A stretch of DNA of 64,000 nucleotides, taken from assembly GCF_014640555.1 (NCBI RefSeq), contig NZ_BMHE01000029.1, positions 1 through 64,000 of the forward strand, given 5' to 3'. Of the stretch, positions 45,125-54,954 are shown in pieces. A program made the position numbers and the translations under genes. Under the pieces are notes generated by a model that ran no database searches, was not told the origin of the DNA, and saw nothing but the letters and a program-made list of their open reading frames with translations. Numbering within the stretch: position 1 is the first letter of the stretch; every line of letters starts with the position of its first letter. The stretch is from Paenibacillus marchantiophytorum. GTDB lineage: Bacteria > Bacillota > Bacilli > Paenibacillales > NBRC-103111.

Positions 45125-46876
45125 GTGAAATCTACACGGTTGTTAGTTGATTTTTTCAGAGTGAAATGGCCGTTGTATGTCATTGCCGCATTGTCCATTT
45201 CGGTAGGTAACATCGTTTACTCGTATTACCCTAAGCTGCTCGGTCAATTTACAGATCAACTCAAGCAAGGCGGGCTTAACAAAGCTACCATTATTGACTA
45301 CAGTTTACAGTTATTATTCATTGGTTTGGCATTTGGTATTTTGGCTGGGATTGGTCAGTACATGATCATGCGGAATGGGAGAACGTTTGAGTTTGTTTCG
45401 CGAAATCGCCTGTTCGATCACTTTACGAAGCTGGGAGCGACCTTTTATTCGAAGAATGGGGTAGGCAAGCTGCTGAGTTACATCATGAACGATGTGACAG
45501 TGATTCGAGAATCGATCTCGATGGGGATCAACCAAGTGGTGAACTCCGCGATATTAATCATCGCCGTCATCATAACGATGTTGTTCAGCTCGATTCCGTT
45601 ATATTTGATTGCCGTTTGCATCATACCCCTGCTGTTAATTCCGATCCTGACGGTCAAATTTCAACCTGTGATCAAAAAAAGATCCTCACAAGTTCAAGAA
45701 GCTCTGGGCAAAATGACCGAGTCAGCGGAAGAACAATTCGGAGGCATCCGGGTTGCCAAAAAGTTTGCAGTAGAACCGATCATGGTTCGCAGATTCAGTG
45801 AAACGGTTGACAAGATTCGTGACAGTCAACTGAGTTTGATCCGCCTCTCCTCGTTATTTGAAGCGCTGATCCCATTTCTGGGCGCTATTTCGCTCATCAT
45901 TGCGATTGCATTTGGTGGCTTTTTGACGATTCATGGCCGGATCACGATTGGTAATTTCGTAGAATTAACGCTATACATACGCATGATGGTTAATCCCTTG
46001 CAGCAAATTGGTCGCGTTATCAATGCGATGCAGCGCTCCAAGGCTTCTCTGGAGAGAATGAATGAACTGCTCGATTTGAAATCAGAGGTAGTTGAAAAGG
46101 AAATTGCCCAGATATCTGATCTGGATCATGAAGGAATTCGCATTGAACACTTATCCTTCGCGTATCCCGATGATGAGGATGAGGTGCTTCATGATATCTC
46201 CCTGACGATTGAACCGGGTAAATCCATTGGCATAATCGGGAAAACGGGCAGCGGCAAATCGACGCTGGTGAAGCTGATGCTGCGCATCTATGATCCGCCT
46301 GAGGGCACGGTCTGGATTGGCGAGACGGATATTCGCGATGTGACGCTCGAAAGCCTGCGCAATCAAATCGCCTATGTGCCGCAGGAAGGGTTCCTGTTCA
46401 GTACGACGATTCGGGATAATATTGCTTTTTATAAAAGGGAGTCCCCTCTGGAGCAAGTGGAGTATGCGGCCAAGAAAGCCCAGATTCTTGGGAGTATCAC
46501 ATCGTTTCCCGAAAAGTTCGAAACCAAACTTGGCGAACGAGGCGTAACGCTCTCTGGCGGGCAGCGCCAACGAACCAGCCTAGCCAGAGGCATTATCAAG
46601 GATTCTCCGCTGATGATTCTGGACGATAGTGTAAGCGCAGTCGATTCGGTAACCGAGAAGCATATAATCGATACGATTCGCAAAGAAAGATTGAACAAAA
46701 CGACGATCTGGATCGCCCACCGGATCTCTGCCTTAAAGCATACGGATGAAATTATCGTGCTGCATGAAGGTCGAATCGTACAGCGTGGAACACATCAACA
46801 ATTGATTGAACAAGAAGGCTTATACGCGGAGCTGCATGCGATACAAGAAGGAGGGAACCACGATGAGCGTGCCTAA
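45125..46876 (+). CDS. ABC exporter subunit, multidrug type (YheI/BmrC-like)
   Basis: A 583-aa half-transporter with six N-terminal membrane helices and a C-terminal ATPase. Walker A is GKTGSGKST, the signature is LSGGQRQR, and Walker B is LMILDDSVSAVD. Asp replaces the usual catalytic Glu after Walker B (DDSVSAVD), the mark of a degenerate site in heterodimeric exporters of the BmrC/YheI kind. GTG 45125 is the start. It overlaps its partner by 14 bp. The substrate is probably a drug or peptide. Confidence 0.9.
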   Translation: MKSTRLLVDFFRVKWPLYVIAALSISVGNIVYSYYPKLLGQFTDQLKQGGLNKATIIDYSLQLLFIGLAFGILAGIGQYMIMRNGRTFEFVSRNRLFDHFTKLGATFYSKNGVGKLLSYIMNDVTVIRESISMGINQVVNSAILIIAVIITMLFSSIPLYLIAVCIIPLLLIPILTVKFQPVIKKRSSQVQEALGKMTESAEEQFGGIRVAKKFAVEPIMVRRFSETVDKIRDSQLSLIRLSSLFEALIPFLGAISLIIAIAFGGFLTIHGRITIGNFVELTLYIRMMVNPLQQIGRVINAMQRSKASLERMNELLDLKSEVVEKEIAQISDLDHEGIRIEHLSFAYPDDEDEVLHDISLTIEPGKSIGIIGKTGSGKSTLVKLMLRIYDPPEGTVWIGETDIRDVTLESLRNQIAYVPQEGFLFSTTIRDNIAFYKRESPLEQVEYAAKKAQILGSITSFPEKFETKLGERGVTLSGGQRQRTSLARGIIKDSPLMILDDSVSAVDSVTEKHIIDTIRKERLNKTTIWIAHRISALKHTDEIIVLHEGRIVQRGTHQQLIEQEGLYAELHAIQEGGNHDERA

Positions 46877-48659
46877 GACCAGGCTGGATCTGCCTAAGAC
46901 TCTTTCGCCTTTCCGCTTTTTATCCAGCTATGCGAAGCCGCATCGCTGGACCTTCATCGCCGTCGTATTCTGCGCGCTGCTTGGGATTGCCGCGGATTTG
47001 TTTCAGCCCTATTTAGTGAAAATCGCCATAGATGATAATTTGATGATTGGCAAAAATGATTACAATTCGTTGATTTTGATCTGTTTATTTTATGTGGGTC
47101 TTTCAGTGAGCAGTTTATTTTTCAGCTATTTGCAAAACAATTTGCTCCAGTTCGCCGGACAAAGCGTTGTGGCCAAAATCCGCAAGGACTTGTTCGCACA
47201 TATTTTCAAACAATCCATGTCTTACTATGACAAGACGCCAAGCGGCAGCCTGATTACCCATGTGTCGAGTGATACGGAGACGTTAAACCAATTTTTTACA
47301 CAAGTGCTGCTCAGCTTGGTGCGCGATGGCATGACGCTGATTTTCATCGTAGTTCTGATGTATCACTTAGACCCGACACTGACCTTGTACAGCATGATTG
47401 TCATTCCCATTATCGTAATAATTGCAGCCAGCTTCCGTCGGTATATGCGCAAAACGTATCAGCTTTCGAGGACGCAGCTCTCCCAAATGGTCGCATTTGC
47501 CGCTGAAAATTTATCAGGCATGCATCTGATTCAAGCGTTCCATCAAGAAAAAGAGCAGATGAACCGGTTTACCGAACGAAATCATAGTTATCTTCGCGCG
47601 AACTTGCGGGAGATAAGGACGAACGTCTTGTTCAATCGTTCCTTTGATATTTTGGGCAATGTATCGGTGGCCTTTATTACTTGGATAGGCGGTATGGCTG
47701 TATTTGATAAAACGATCGAATTCGGTGTCTTATATGCCTTTATTACGTATATCCGGCAGTTTTTCCAACCGATTAACAACATTACCCAGCAGTGGAATAC
47801 GCTTCAATCAACAACAGTGTCCTTGAACCGGATTTGGAAAATATTCTCGACACAACCGGATGTGAAGGACAAGGAAAATGCCCAACCCCTTGCTGACAGC
47901 GATGTGAAAGGCGGAATTCATTTCAATCATGTTCAATTCGGGTATGTGCAGGAGAGGACGATCATTGAGGATCTGGACCTCCATATTCAGCCCGGAGAGA
48001 TGATTGGCATCGTCGGAACGACAGGTGCGGGGAAGAGCTCGCTTATTAGTCTTCTATGCCGCTTCTACGATGTGCAGAAGGGCAGTATCCAGATTGATGA
48101 GACGGACATTCGCGATCTCCCGCAGGCTGCTTTGCACCGGATGGTTGGACTCGTACAGCAGGAACCTTATTTATATGCAGGAAGCATTCTCGATAATGTC
48201 CGGATGTTCGATGAGACGATTTCGCGTGAAGATGTGATTAAGGCTTGTCAGCTCGTTGGTGCGGACAGCCTGATTATACGCTTAAAGGATGGCTACGATT
48301 CACGAATTTCTGAACGCGGAAGCGGGCTTTCAGCGGGGGAAAGACAACTGATCTCCTTTGCGCGGATTATCGTCTTTGAGCCGAAAGTGTTAATTCTGGA
48401 TGAGGCGACAGCGAATTTGGATTCCAAGACGGAGCAATTGATTCAAACGGCGTTGGCGGTTGTGGCGAAAGGGCGAACTACGCTGGTTATTGCCCATCGG
48501 ATCTCGACGATCCTTCATGCCAATCGCATCCTTGTGATGAGTCAGGGCCAAATTGTTGAAGAAGGCAACCATGCTGAACTGCTTTCCCTTCATGGATACT
48601 ACGAGCAATTGTACCTGCATTCGCAAGGAAATATGGATGCGGCCCAAACTTTTTCATAG
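46863..48659 (+). CDS. ABC exporter subunit, multidrug type (YheH/BmrD-like)
   Basis: A 598-aa half-transporter with six membrane helices and an ATPase with Walker A GTTGAGKSS, signature LSAGERQL and Walker B VLILDEATANLD, which has the catalytic Glu. Together with the preceding subunit, which lacks that Glu, it makes an asymmetric heterodimer. The start is ATG 46863, preceded by GGAGGG; an in-frame start at 46806 would extend deep into the upstream gene and is rejected. Confidence 0.9.
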   Translation: MSVPKTRLDLPKTLSPFRFLSSYAKPHRWTFIAVVFCALLGIAADLFQPYLVKIAIDDNLMIGKNDYNSLILICLFYVGLSVSSLFFSYLQNNLLQFAGQSVVAKIRKDLFAHIFKQSMSYYDKTPSGSLITHVSSDTETLNQFFTQVLLSLVRDGMTLIFIVVLMYHLDPTLTLYSMIVIPIIVIIAASFRRYMRKTYQLSRTQLSQMVAFAAENLSGMHLIQAFHQEKEQMNRFTERNHSYLRANLREIRTNVLFNRSFDILGNVSVAFITWIGGMAVFDKTIEFGVLYAFITYIRQFFQPINNITQQWNTLQSTTVSLNRIWKIFSTQPDVKDKENAQPLADSDVKGGIHFNHVQFGYVQERTIIEDLDLHIQPGEMIGIVGTTGAGKSSLISLLCRFYDVQKGSIQIDETDIRDLPQAALHRMVGLVQQEPYLYAGSILDNVRMFDETISREDVIKACQLVGADSLIIRLKDGYDSRISERGSGLSAGERQLISFARIIVFEPKVLILDEATANLDSKTEQLIQTALAVVAKGRTTLVIAHRISTILHANRILVMSQGQIVEEGNHAELLSLHGYYEQLYLHSQGNMDAAQTFS

Positions 48660-48675
48660 CCGCAAGTTCACACAG

Positions 48676-48724
48676 AGCTTTGCCCTAAGTCCTCTTGGAG
48701 AGGCTAGGGCAAAGCTGTTTTTTT
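48676..48724 (+). terminator. Terminator after the ABC exporter
   Basis: Arms AGCTTTGCCCTA and TAGGGCAAAGCT with an inner CCTC/GAGG pair, followed by seven Ts. Confidence 0.9.
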
Positions 48725-48819
48725 GTCATAAGTCAACTTTTTACCAATGGTTAAATATATACAATAAAAGCAAGTTAGTGCCATATTAATATCTTAACAA
48801 ACAATATTGGTAAATTGTG

Positions 48820-48848
48820 TTGTTTTATTTCTTTTACTATACTATACT
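48820..48848 (+). promoter_or_regulatory. Promoter of the riboswitch-decarboxylase transcript
   Basis: -35 TTGTTT (48820-48825) and -10 TATACT (48843-48848) with a 17-bp spacer, in an AT-rich region. Transcription would start near 48855, ahead of the riboswitch. Confidence 0.55.
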
Positions 48849-48904
48849 GATGTATAAAATTGTAAAGTTTTTTGTCGATTAATGTCGAAGATGGAAGTGA
48901 TCGC

Positions 48905-49000
48905 CACAACTTTATAATGGCAAACCTATTGAAAAATAGGGACGCAAAGCTAGAGGGACTACATCCAACAAGGATATGTCAGCCAGTTGCACGGGGAGCA
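48905..49000 (+). ncRNA. Cyclic di-GMP-I (GEMM) riboswitch
   Basis: Contains the conserved GEMM-I core: GGCAAACC (48919-48926), a P2 hairpin CCUAUU-GAAA-AAUAGG with the GAAA tetraloop, GGGACGCAAAGC (48939-48950), a P3 arm GACUACAUCC / GGAUAUGUC, and the closing GCCAGUUGC. Immediately downstream, CCAGUUGC can pair with GCAAUUGG, and CACC-UUUUU-GGUG forms another small hairpin, giving an expression platform. It senses c-di-GMP and here controls a PLP decarboxylase and a chemoreceptor. Confidence 0.9.
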
Positions 49001-49085
49001 ATTGGTGGAATAGGACTTAAAGCCTGTTTACACCTTTTTGGTGCGAGCATTTTCTTCAAATGATTCTATCGATAGGAGTGAAATT

Positions 49086-50753
49086 ATGAGAGAAAAGAAA
49101 GCAAATGTTCAGCAGTTATTTCCAAGTGAAGATGGTAACCCTCAAACGCGTCAGATGTTTATGAAGCTTATTGAACAGATTGTCACAGGTGCAGATGAGC
49201 TGAAAAACCCGGATGGCGTTAATCTCAAAGGAGAGAAGAATCGTTCAGGGCATTTCTACAACAATCTTATCCGTGAAAGCGCCATTCCCCATGGCAGCAT
49301 TCCAATGGAAGAAGTGAATGTTGAGTTACTAAAGCTGCTTCATGATCATCCTTACCATACCAAATATTTTTTGACGAACATTTTGCCCATGGCCAGCCTT
49401 CCCGGCATTTTGGGGATGATTACAGCTTTCATGGTGAATGGCAACAATTTGTGGGATGTATATGGCCCGGCTGGAGCAGAAGCGGAAGTGCGAGTCACCA
49501 GCATGATGTCCAAATTAATCGGCTACGATGCGCTGCAAAGCGGCGGATATACAACTTGGGGAGGACAAGGCGCGGTATTTTCTGGACTTCGACTGGCGAT
49601 TGCCAAATATGCTCCTGATGCCTTGCAAAAAGGAGTTCCCAACAATTTGTATGCGTTTTGTTCCGAAGCTGCGCATTACAGCTTGTTCAAATCGATGGAG
49701 GCATCAGGTATCGGAAGCGATCGCTTAATCAGGATTCGTACGCATGCGGACAGCTCCATGGATGTGGATGATTTGGCAATCAAGCTGTCAGAAGTCATTG
49801 CTCAAGGCGGAATTCCAATATACATCGTCGCTACAACAGGAACGACAGATGCCATGGGCATTGACGATGTGGCGCACATTTATGAAGTTTCTTCCCAATT
49901 AACCAATCAACATGGATTGTCGAGACCTCATATTCACGCAGATTCTGCGCTAGGGGGATTCTTTGCTTTCTTTAATGACTATGATTTCGAGGCTAACCCA
50001 CTTGCGTTCAGTCAAGAAGTTATGCAAGCATTAATCGCGATTCAGAGTAAAATGAAACATCTACATATGGCGGATTCAATGTGCTTCGATTTCCAGAAGC
50101 TAGGCCAAACTCCCTATTTGACAAGCTTATTTCTAGTGAAAGATGCCGCTGATTTACGGCTCATGGATCTGCATCCAGATGAAACGCCGTATGTCGGCCA
50201 TCGTGGTTACGGACAGTATCACACCGGCTATACGCTGGAATGCTCGCGAATGGCTAGCTCGATTAGCATTTACAGCGCACTGCTCGCATTCGGTATTCAA
50301 GGGTATCAACAATTGCTAGCCCAATTCGTTGAAGTGAATCTCGCTTTCCGCGCAGCACTTAAGCGGGAGATCCCTCAAGTGGAGATCGTCAATGATGATA
50401 ACCCTGGTATCATTACACTGTTTCGTATCTATCCTGACAGCAATCCTGGATTCCAGGCTGAAATCTCAGGCAAGTGCACACTCAAGGAAATAGAACGAAA
50501 TAACAAATTCAACGAGCGGCTGTTTGAAATGCTTGGGGATCATCGCGATCGTATCTTTTTTGGAGATACCAAGAAGCATTTGTTAGTTCAAACGAAGGAT
50601 GACAGCTCTATTCCTTTATATGCGACAAAAATCTTCGTGATCTCCCCGTATACCGAGACTAGGCACGTAGAAGAAATTATTGAATATTTAAAAACGACGA
50701 TTACACAAGTCTACGAAAAATACTCGGAGTCATCCATGTTAAGCAGGAGGTAA
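49086..50753 (+). CDS. PLP-dependent group II decarboxylase family protein
   Basis: A 555-aa fold-type I, group II amino acid decarboxylase-like enzyme, related to tyrosine/glutamate-type decarboxylases. Key PLP positions are visible: H197 (EAAHYS, ring stacking), D286 in IHADSALGG (pyridine N contact) and K338 in CFDFQKLGQTPY (Schiff base). The usual DPHK around the lysine is changed to DFQK, and the substrate loop differs, so the substrate cannot be assigned. ATG 49086 follows AGGAG. It lies behind a c-di-GMP riboswitch and is followed within 10 bp by a chemoreceptor gene. Confidence 0.85.
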   Translation: MREKKANVQQLFPSEDGNPQTRQMFMKLIEQIVTGADELKNPDGVNLKGEKNRSGHFYNNLIRESAIPHGSIPMEEVNVELLKLLHDHPYHTKYFLTNILPMASLPGILGMITAFMVNGNNLWDVYGPAGAEAEVRVTSMMSKLIGYDALQSGGYTTWGGQGAVFSGLRLAIAKYAPDALQKGVPNNLYAFCSEAAHYSLFKSMEASGIGSDRLIRIRTHADSSMDVDDLAIKLSEVIAQGGIPIYIVATTGTTDAMGIDDVAHIYEVSSQLTNQHGLSRPHIHADSALGGFFAFFNDYDFEANPLAFSQEVMQALIAIQSKMKHLHMADSMCFDFQKLGQTPYLTSLFLVKDAADLRLMDLHPDETPYVGHRGYGQYHTGYTLECSRMASSISIYSALLAFGIQGYQQLLAQFVEVNLAFRAALKREIPQVEIVNDDNPGIITLFRIYPDSNPGFQAEISGKCTLKEIERNNKFNERLFEMLGDHRDRIFFGDTKKHLLVQTKDDSSIPLYATKIFVISPYTETRHVEEIIEYLKTTITQVYEKYSESSMLSRR

Positions 50754-50759
50754 TTGAAA

Positions 50760-52505
50760 GTGGCTAAGCAAGTTGGGACAACAATCATAAACTGGTTCCG
50801 TGGACATATCGCGGTGAAGATGACCCTCAGCATCTTACTGCTGCTGTTCTTTGTATGTGCGGCTTTTTCCGTTTCTGGCTATATGACCAGTCGAAGTTTA
50901 TCGACCAAGCTCGAAGACCAATTCGTTCTAAGATTAACGACCAATATTGAAAATGTCTCGAAATATCTCTCTTCCATTCCCGAGCATGCGGATGAAATTA
51001 CAGGCAAAGAGCATCCGGCGTATATCAAAATTAAACAGCAATTCGAGCAATTCAAAAAGCAGGATACGCTTGAAAATGTTTATGTTTTGAAAAGGGTGCA
51101 AGACAAGGATCAAATCGTTATTTTAACAGGTGTAGACGATGATTTGGGCACAGAGTACCCATTTACAGCAGAAATGAATAGCGCCATCAAAGAAAACAAA
51201 GCAACGATCAGCAATATTTACAAAGATGAATTTGGCATTCATAAATCCATATTTGTTCCTCTCAAGAACAGCAAGGGTGACAATATCGGCATTGTCGGCA
51301 TTGATTTGGACGCTGCGGTGATTACGAAAACGAAACAGGATTTGGTATGGACGACATCCGTAATCACCTTGATCGTTGTCGTTATTGGAAGTTTGATTGC
51401 TTATTTCATCAGTCAAAGTGTCACGAGACCTGTTGTTCAACTGATGCGCTTGACGGAGAAGGTTGCTGCCGGAGATTTATCCGAACAAGTCGTCATCGGG
51501 CGCGTGGATGAAATCGGGAAGCTGGCTAATTCTTTTAATGAAATGCGGCGAAGTTTGGATGTGATTATCCGTCAAATCTTCTCATCCTCGGATCTCCTTA
51601 CGAATACCAGCGCACAATTGTACCAATCGGCGGATGAGTCCAGCGCAAGTGCGGGGCAGGTTGCTGTTTCGATGAACAGCATGAATGAAGGCGTGGCAGA
51701 GGTTGTTTCTTCCATTTCAGATAGTACCATTTCGATTGTGGAGATCAACTCTGAATTGTCGGAGGTCACGCATGAAGTTAAAGAGATGCAGGAAATGGCG
51801 CATCAAGTCAGCGTACATTCAGCAGACGGCCAACAGCTTGTGGAGAAGACCTTGCACCAAATGAATGCCATTCAAAAAGAAATGAAGCATTCCCAAGAAG
51901 CAGCTCAGCAGTTGGGGAACCGCTCCAAAGAAATCGGTGAAATCATCCATATCATTACCGAAATTGCGCAGCAGACAAATCTGCTGGCTCTGAATGCTTC
52001 GATTGAAGCAGCGAGGGTAGGCGAACAAGGAAAAGGCTTTGCCGTAGTCGCCGGTGAAGTGAAGAAACTGTCCGAGCAATCGACCAATGCCGCAAGTTCC
52101 ATTACAGAGCTTGTATCCAGCACCCAGAAGGATAGCCTGCTCGTTATGGAAAGCATCCTGCAGGGGAATCAAGCTGTCGAACAAGGTCAAACTTGGATCA
52201 ATGACACCTATGAGAATTTTAAAGTTATTTTTAATGGCATTTCGGGCTTTTCGGATCGTACCGATCACTTGCTGGTTACCCTAGAAAAAGCTGTGAAATC
52301 TTTTGAAGTCATTTCCAATGCCATGCAGAAAATATCCGGCATTACAGAGGAACAATCTGCAGGCTATGAAGAAGTAGCAGCCGCAGCGCAGGAACAAAGT
52401 GCTTCTATTCAGGAGATAACATCCGCCATTCGCCAGTTATCCGAAATGACGGTAGGGCTGCAAAATTCGGTGCAAAACTTTAGAATTACGAAAACCAACT
52501 TATAG
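50760..52505 (+). CDS. Methyl-accepting chemotaxis protein
   Basis: A chemoreceptor of about 581 aa: N-terminal membrane helix (about residues 20-45), an extracytoplasmic sensing domain of roughly 160 residues (Cache-like), a second helix (TTSVITLIVVVIGSLIAYF), a HAMP domain (VTRPVVQLMRLTEKVAAGDL), and a cytoplasmic signalling domain with the highly conserved hairpin tip EIAQQTNLLALNASIEAAR. GTG 50760 lies 9 bases after AGGAGG; TTG 50754 is too close. It is the second gene of the riboswitch-controlled transcript and may sense the decarboxylase product or substrate (inference). Confidence 0.92.
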   Translation: MAKQVGTTIINWFRGHIAVKMTLSILLLLFFVCAAFSVSGYMTSRSLSTKLEDQFVLRLTTNIENVSKYLSSIPEHADEITGKEHPAYIKIKQQFEQFKKQDTLENVYVLKRVQDKDQIVILTGVDDDLGTEYPFTAEMNSAIKENKATISNIYKDEFGIHKSIFVPLKNSKGDNIGIVGIDLDAAVITKTKQDLVWTTSVITLIVVVIGSLIAYFISQSVTRPVVQLMRLTEKVAAGDLSEQVVIGRVDEIGKLANSFNEMRRSLDVIIRQIFSSSDLLTNTSAQLYQSADESSASAGQVAVSMNSMNEGVAEVVSSISDSTISIVEINSELSEVTHEVKEMQEMAHQVSVHSADGQQLVEKTLHQMNAIQKEMKHSQEAAQQLGNRSKEIGEIIHIITEIAQQTNLLALNASIEAARVGEQGKGFAVVAGEVKKLSEQSTNAASSITELVSSTQKDSLLVMESILQGNQAVEQGQTWINDTYENFKVIFNGISGFSDRTDHLLVTLEKAVKSFEVISNAMQKISGITEEQSAGYEEVAAAAQEQSASIQEITSAIRQLSEMTVGLQNSVQNFRITKTNL

Positions 52506-52514
52506 TACGTACTG

Positions 52515-52540
52515 GCCAGCCTCGTGCTGGCTTTTTTTTT
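52515..52540 (+). terminator. Terminator after the chemoreceptor
   Basis: GCCAGC-CTCGT-GCTGGC followed by nine Ts. Confidence 0.9.
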
Positions 52541-52668
52541 ATGCCAATATTCCTCCCGTTTTGAATCTGTCGCACTGGGGTAATGATCTGGTACTAGGAA
52601 TAGATAGTACTTCACAGGGGAAGGATCTCCTGTACAATTAGAAGTAAGCCGGAAGGGGGAAGACGATC

Positions 52669-54894
52669 ATGAAATCCAAATTTGTAACGATTCAATTAGG
52701 GTATGTGTTGGGGGCAAGCGCGCTGTTAACCGCCATCGTATATTTCTTTGCAACAAACTGGGAAAAGTTGAACCGCTGGGAGAAATTCGTTCCTGTTTTT
52801 CTGCTGATACTCGGCTTTTATGGGTTATCCCTTTGGCTTTCACGCAAGCCTGGCAGGCATTTTCTAAGCCGTTTGAGCTTATTTGCAAGCTGTGTCTCCT
52901 TTGGCGTAGGTGTTGGGCTGATCGGTCAGACTTATAATTCGCATGCGGATAGTTATCGTCTGTTCGCAGTTTGGTTGATTCCGGCAATCCTATTCTCGTT
53001 TTTAACCAGATGGCAGCCGTTCTATATTCTTTCTTATGTGCTGGGTCACATCGCTTATGGGTTGTATTTTTTCCCGAAATGGGGCTCAGGCGCTGAGGAT
53101 GAAATGAGTCAAATCGCAATCCTTCTAGGGCTGGTTGTGATTAACGGTGTGCTTTATGTGCTTACCGAACGTGAAGCCGTGCACTCTCTTTTTCTGAAAT
53201 GGGTGTCTTTCCAAGCGGCGATGGCTCTTCTCTTATTCCTTTCAAACTCCCACATCTTCGAAGAAAATGGGATTGTGATGAACGTTCCGCTTATCGCAGC
53301 CTTGGTGCTGGCTGTCGGTTATGCCCACCGAACAAGGAACAAAATGTATCTGCTTTTTGCAGGTCTATGGGTTTCAGCCGCGGTCACGGTGAAGTATATT
53401 GAGGTGGTTATTGACCATTATAATGAGCTGTTTTTTGTCGTTAGCTTGCTGTTCCTGATCGCTTTCATTGCGGCGAATGTCAAATTTATGAGCTATATTC
53501 GGGCTTGGAATCCTGCTCCCAAACAGCTTGGGACAGAGTCCTTAACAGAAGAAGCAGGGAAAGCGCATAACGACTTTACCAAATGGATTGTTCGTGTTCT
53601 CACGGTTACGGTTATTATCATCGGCTCGTTATTAGGGAGCTTGACGATTATTGGGATTGTCACAGTGGTTCTGGGATTCGAGCATCCAGAAAAGGTGCTT
53701 ATGGGGTATGGTCTGCTCTCCGTAATGGCCATGATTGCTGCTTCGAAGCTGAATTCGTTAGCAAGATATACAATTCTAATTAGTGGCCTATTGCTTGGAG
53801 CTGGGACTTCGGTGGTTATGGAAAATGAAACGATGATGCTCGTTTTCCTCGCTGTTACGATCCTTGCTTTCGTCCTCATGAGGGGCTTGCTGCATCGCGT
53901 ATTTTTCTTCCTGGCGGCAATCAGTATGACGGCCTGCTTGCTCGTAAGATGGATCGATAGCGAAATAATGGTTCTGACCGTACTTGCAGGAGTGCTTGCT
54001 GTTCTCTTTGCAGGCAGTCTTGCGCTCAAGAACGATACCTTGAAACTGCCGATCTTATACAGCAGCTATCCATCGTTTTTGATGATCTTATTCTCGCTCA
54101 CTTTTATTACTGAAAAGGCTTGGTATTATATCTCCAATATCCTATTCTTTCTTATCGTCGTAACGGCCTTAGTTATCAGTAAACAAAAATTGATCAAGTG
54201 GATGTACGCTTGGTCTATGGGATTTTGGATCGCTTACTTGGTGTACAAATATTATGATTTGGCTTGGAAGCTGCTTCATAAATCAGTTACATTCGCCATC
54301 ATCGGGATTGTGATCCTTGCGTTCACCGTTTGGTATGAAAATAGGCATCGTCAGGAAGCACTTGAGTCCAATGAAACGAATGCTATTTTTAAAATGAATC
54401 GTTGGATCATCGCGCTGTTGGTGCTGCTCCAAGTACTGGCTATGTCTATGCAAATAGGCAAAAGCGAGTGGCTTCTTGCACACGGGCAGCTAGTTAAGCT
54501 CAAGCTCGAACCGCTGGATCCACGATCGCTGATCCAAGGGGATTATGTTCGTTTAAGATATTCAATATCTAATCTTGAAATTAATCAAACGATGGAGCCT
54601 GATACTTTTTCAAATAAAAAATTGGCCGTTGTGCTTGCGCCGAACAAGGCAACCGGCGTGTATGACTTTAAGCGTGTTTATCGGGAAGATGAGGTGCTTG
54701 CACCAAATGAAGTGAAACTCAACGGAAAGCTGACGGGCTATGACAATGTTGCCTACGGCATAGAAACGTATTTCATCCCGGAAGGCACTGGACGCATCTA
54801 TGAACGGGATGCCAAGTTTGCCGAAGTGAAAGTATCGGCTGGCGGTGATGCTATTCTTGTACGCTTGCTGCTTGCGCCAAGTATTGTCCAGTGA
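52669..54894 (+). CDS. DUF2157/GDYXXLXY-domain membrane protein
   Basis: A 741-aa integral membrane protein. The first 560 residues form about 16-18 hydrophobic segments resembling DUF2157 and related domains. After a final helix (IIALLVLLQVLAMSMQI) comes an extracytoplasmic GDYXXLXY domain, with the name-giving motif as QGDYVRLRY near residue 625. The function of this fusion is unknown. The ribosome binding site GGAAGGGGG precedes ATG 52669. It appears monocistronic, with the EamA gene 60 bp downstream. Confidence 0.85.
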   Translation: MKSKFVTIQLGYVLGASALLTAIVYFFATNWEKLNRWEKFVPVFLLILGFYGLSLWLSRKPGRHFLSRLSLFASCVSFGVGVGLIGQTYNSHADSYRLFAVWLIPAILFSFLTRWQPFYILSYVLGHIAYGLYFFPKWGSGAEDEMSQIAILLGLVVINGVLYVLTEREAVHSLFLKWVSFQAAMALLLFLSNSHIFEENGIVMNVPLIAALVLAVGYAHRTRNKMYLLFAGLWVSAAVTVKYIEVVIDHYNELFFVVSLLFLIAFIAANVKFMSYIRAWNPAPKQLGTESLTEEAGKAHNDFTKWIVRVLTVTVIIIGSLLGSLTIIGIVTVVLGFEHPEKVLMGYGLLSVMAMIAASKLNSLARYTILISGLLLGAGTSVVMENETMMLVFLAVTILAFVLMRGLLHRVFFFLAAISMTACLLVRWIDSEIMVLTVLAGVLAVLFAGSLALKNDTLKLPILYSSYPSFLMILFSLTFITEKAWYYISNILFFLIVVTALVISKQKLIKWMYAWSMGFWIAYLVYKYYDLAWKLLHKSVTFAIIGIVILAFTVWYENRHRQEALESNETNAIFKMNRWIIALLVLLQVLAMSMQIGKSEWLLAHGQLVKLKLEPLDPRSLIQGDYVRLRYSISNLEINQTMEPDTFSNKKLAVVLAPNKATGVYDFKRVYREDEVLAPNEVKLNGKLTGYDNVAYGIETYFIPEGTGRIYERDAKFAEVKVSAGGDAILVRLLLAPSIVQ

Positions 54895-54954
54895 GAAGGA
54901 ATGTGGTAAAATAACCCGATCTTTGTGAGCAAAAGAAAGGGGTAACTGCATTTC

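Noticed and set aside
46806..46862. Earlier in-frame start for the second ABC exporter subunit
   Set aside because: It would extend into the upstream gene without a ribosome binding site; ATG 46863 has GGAGGG at the right distance.
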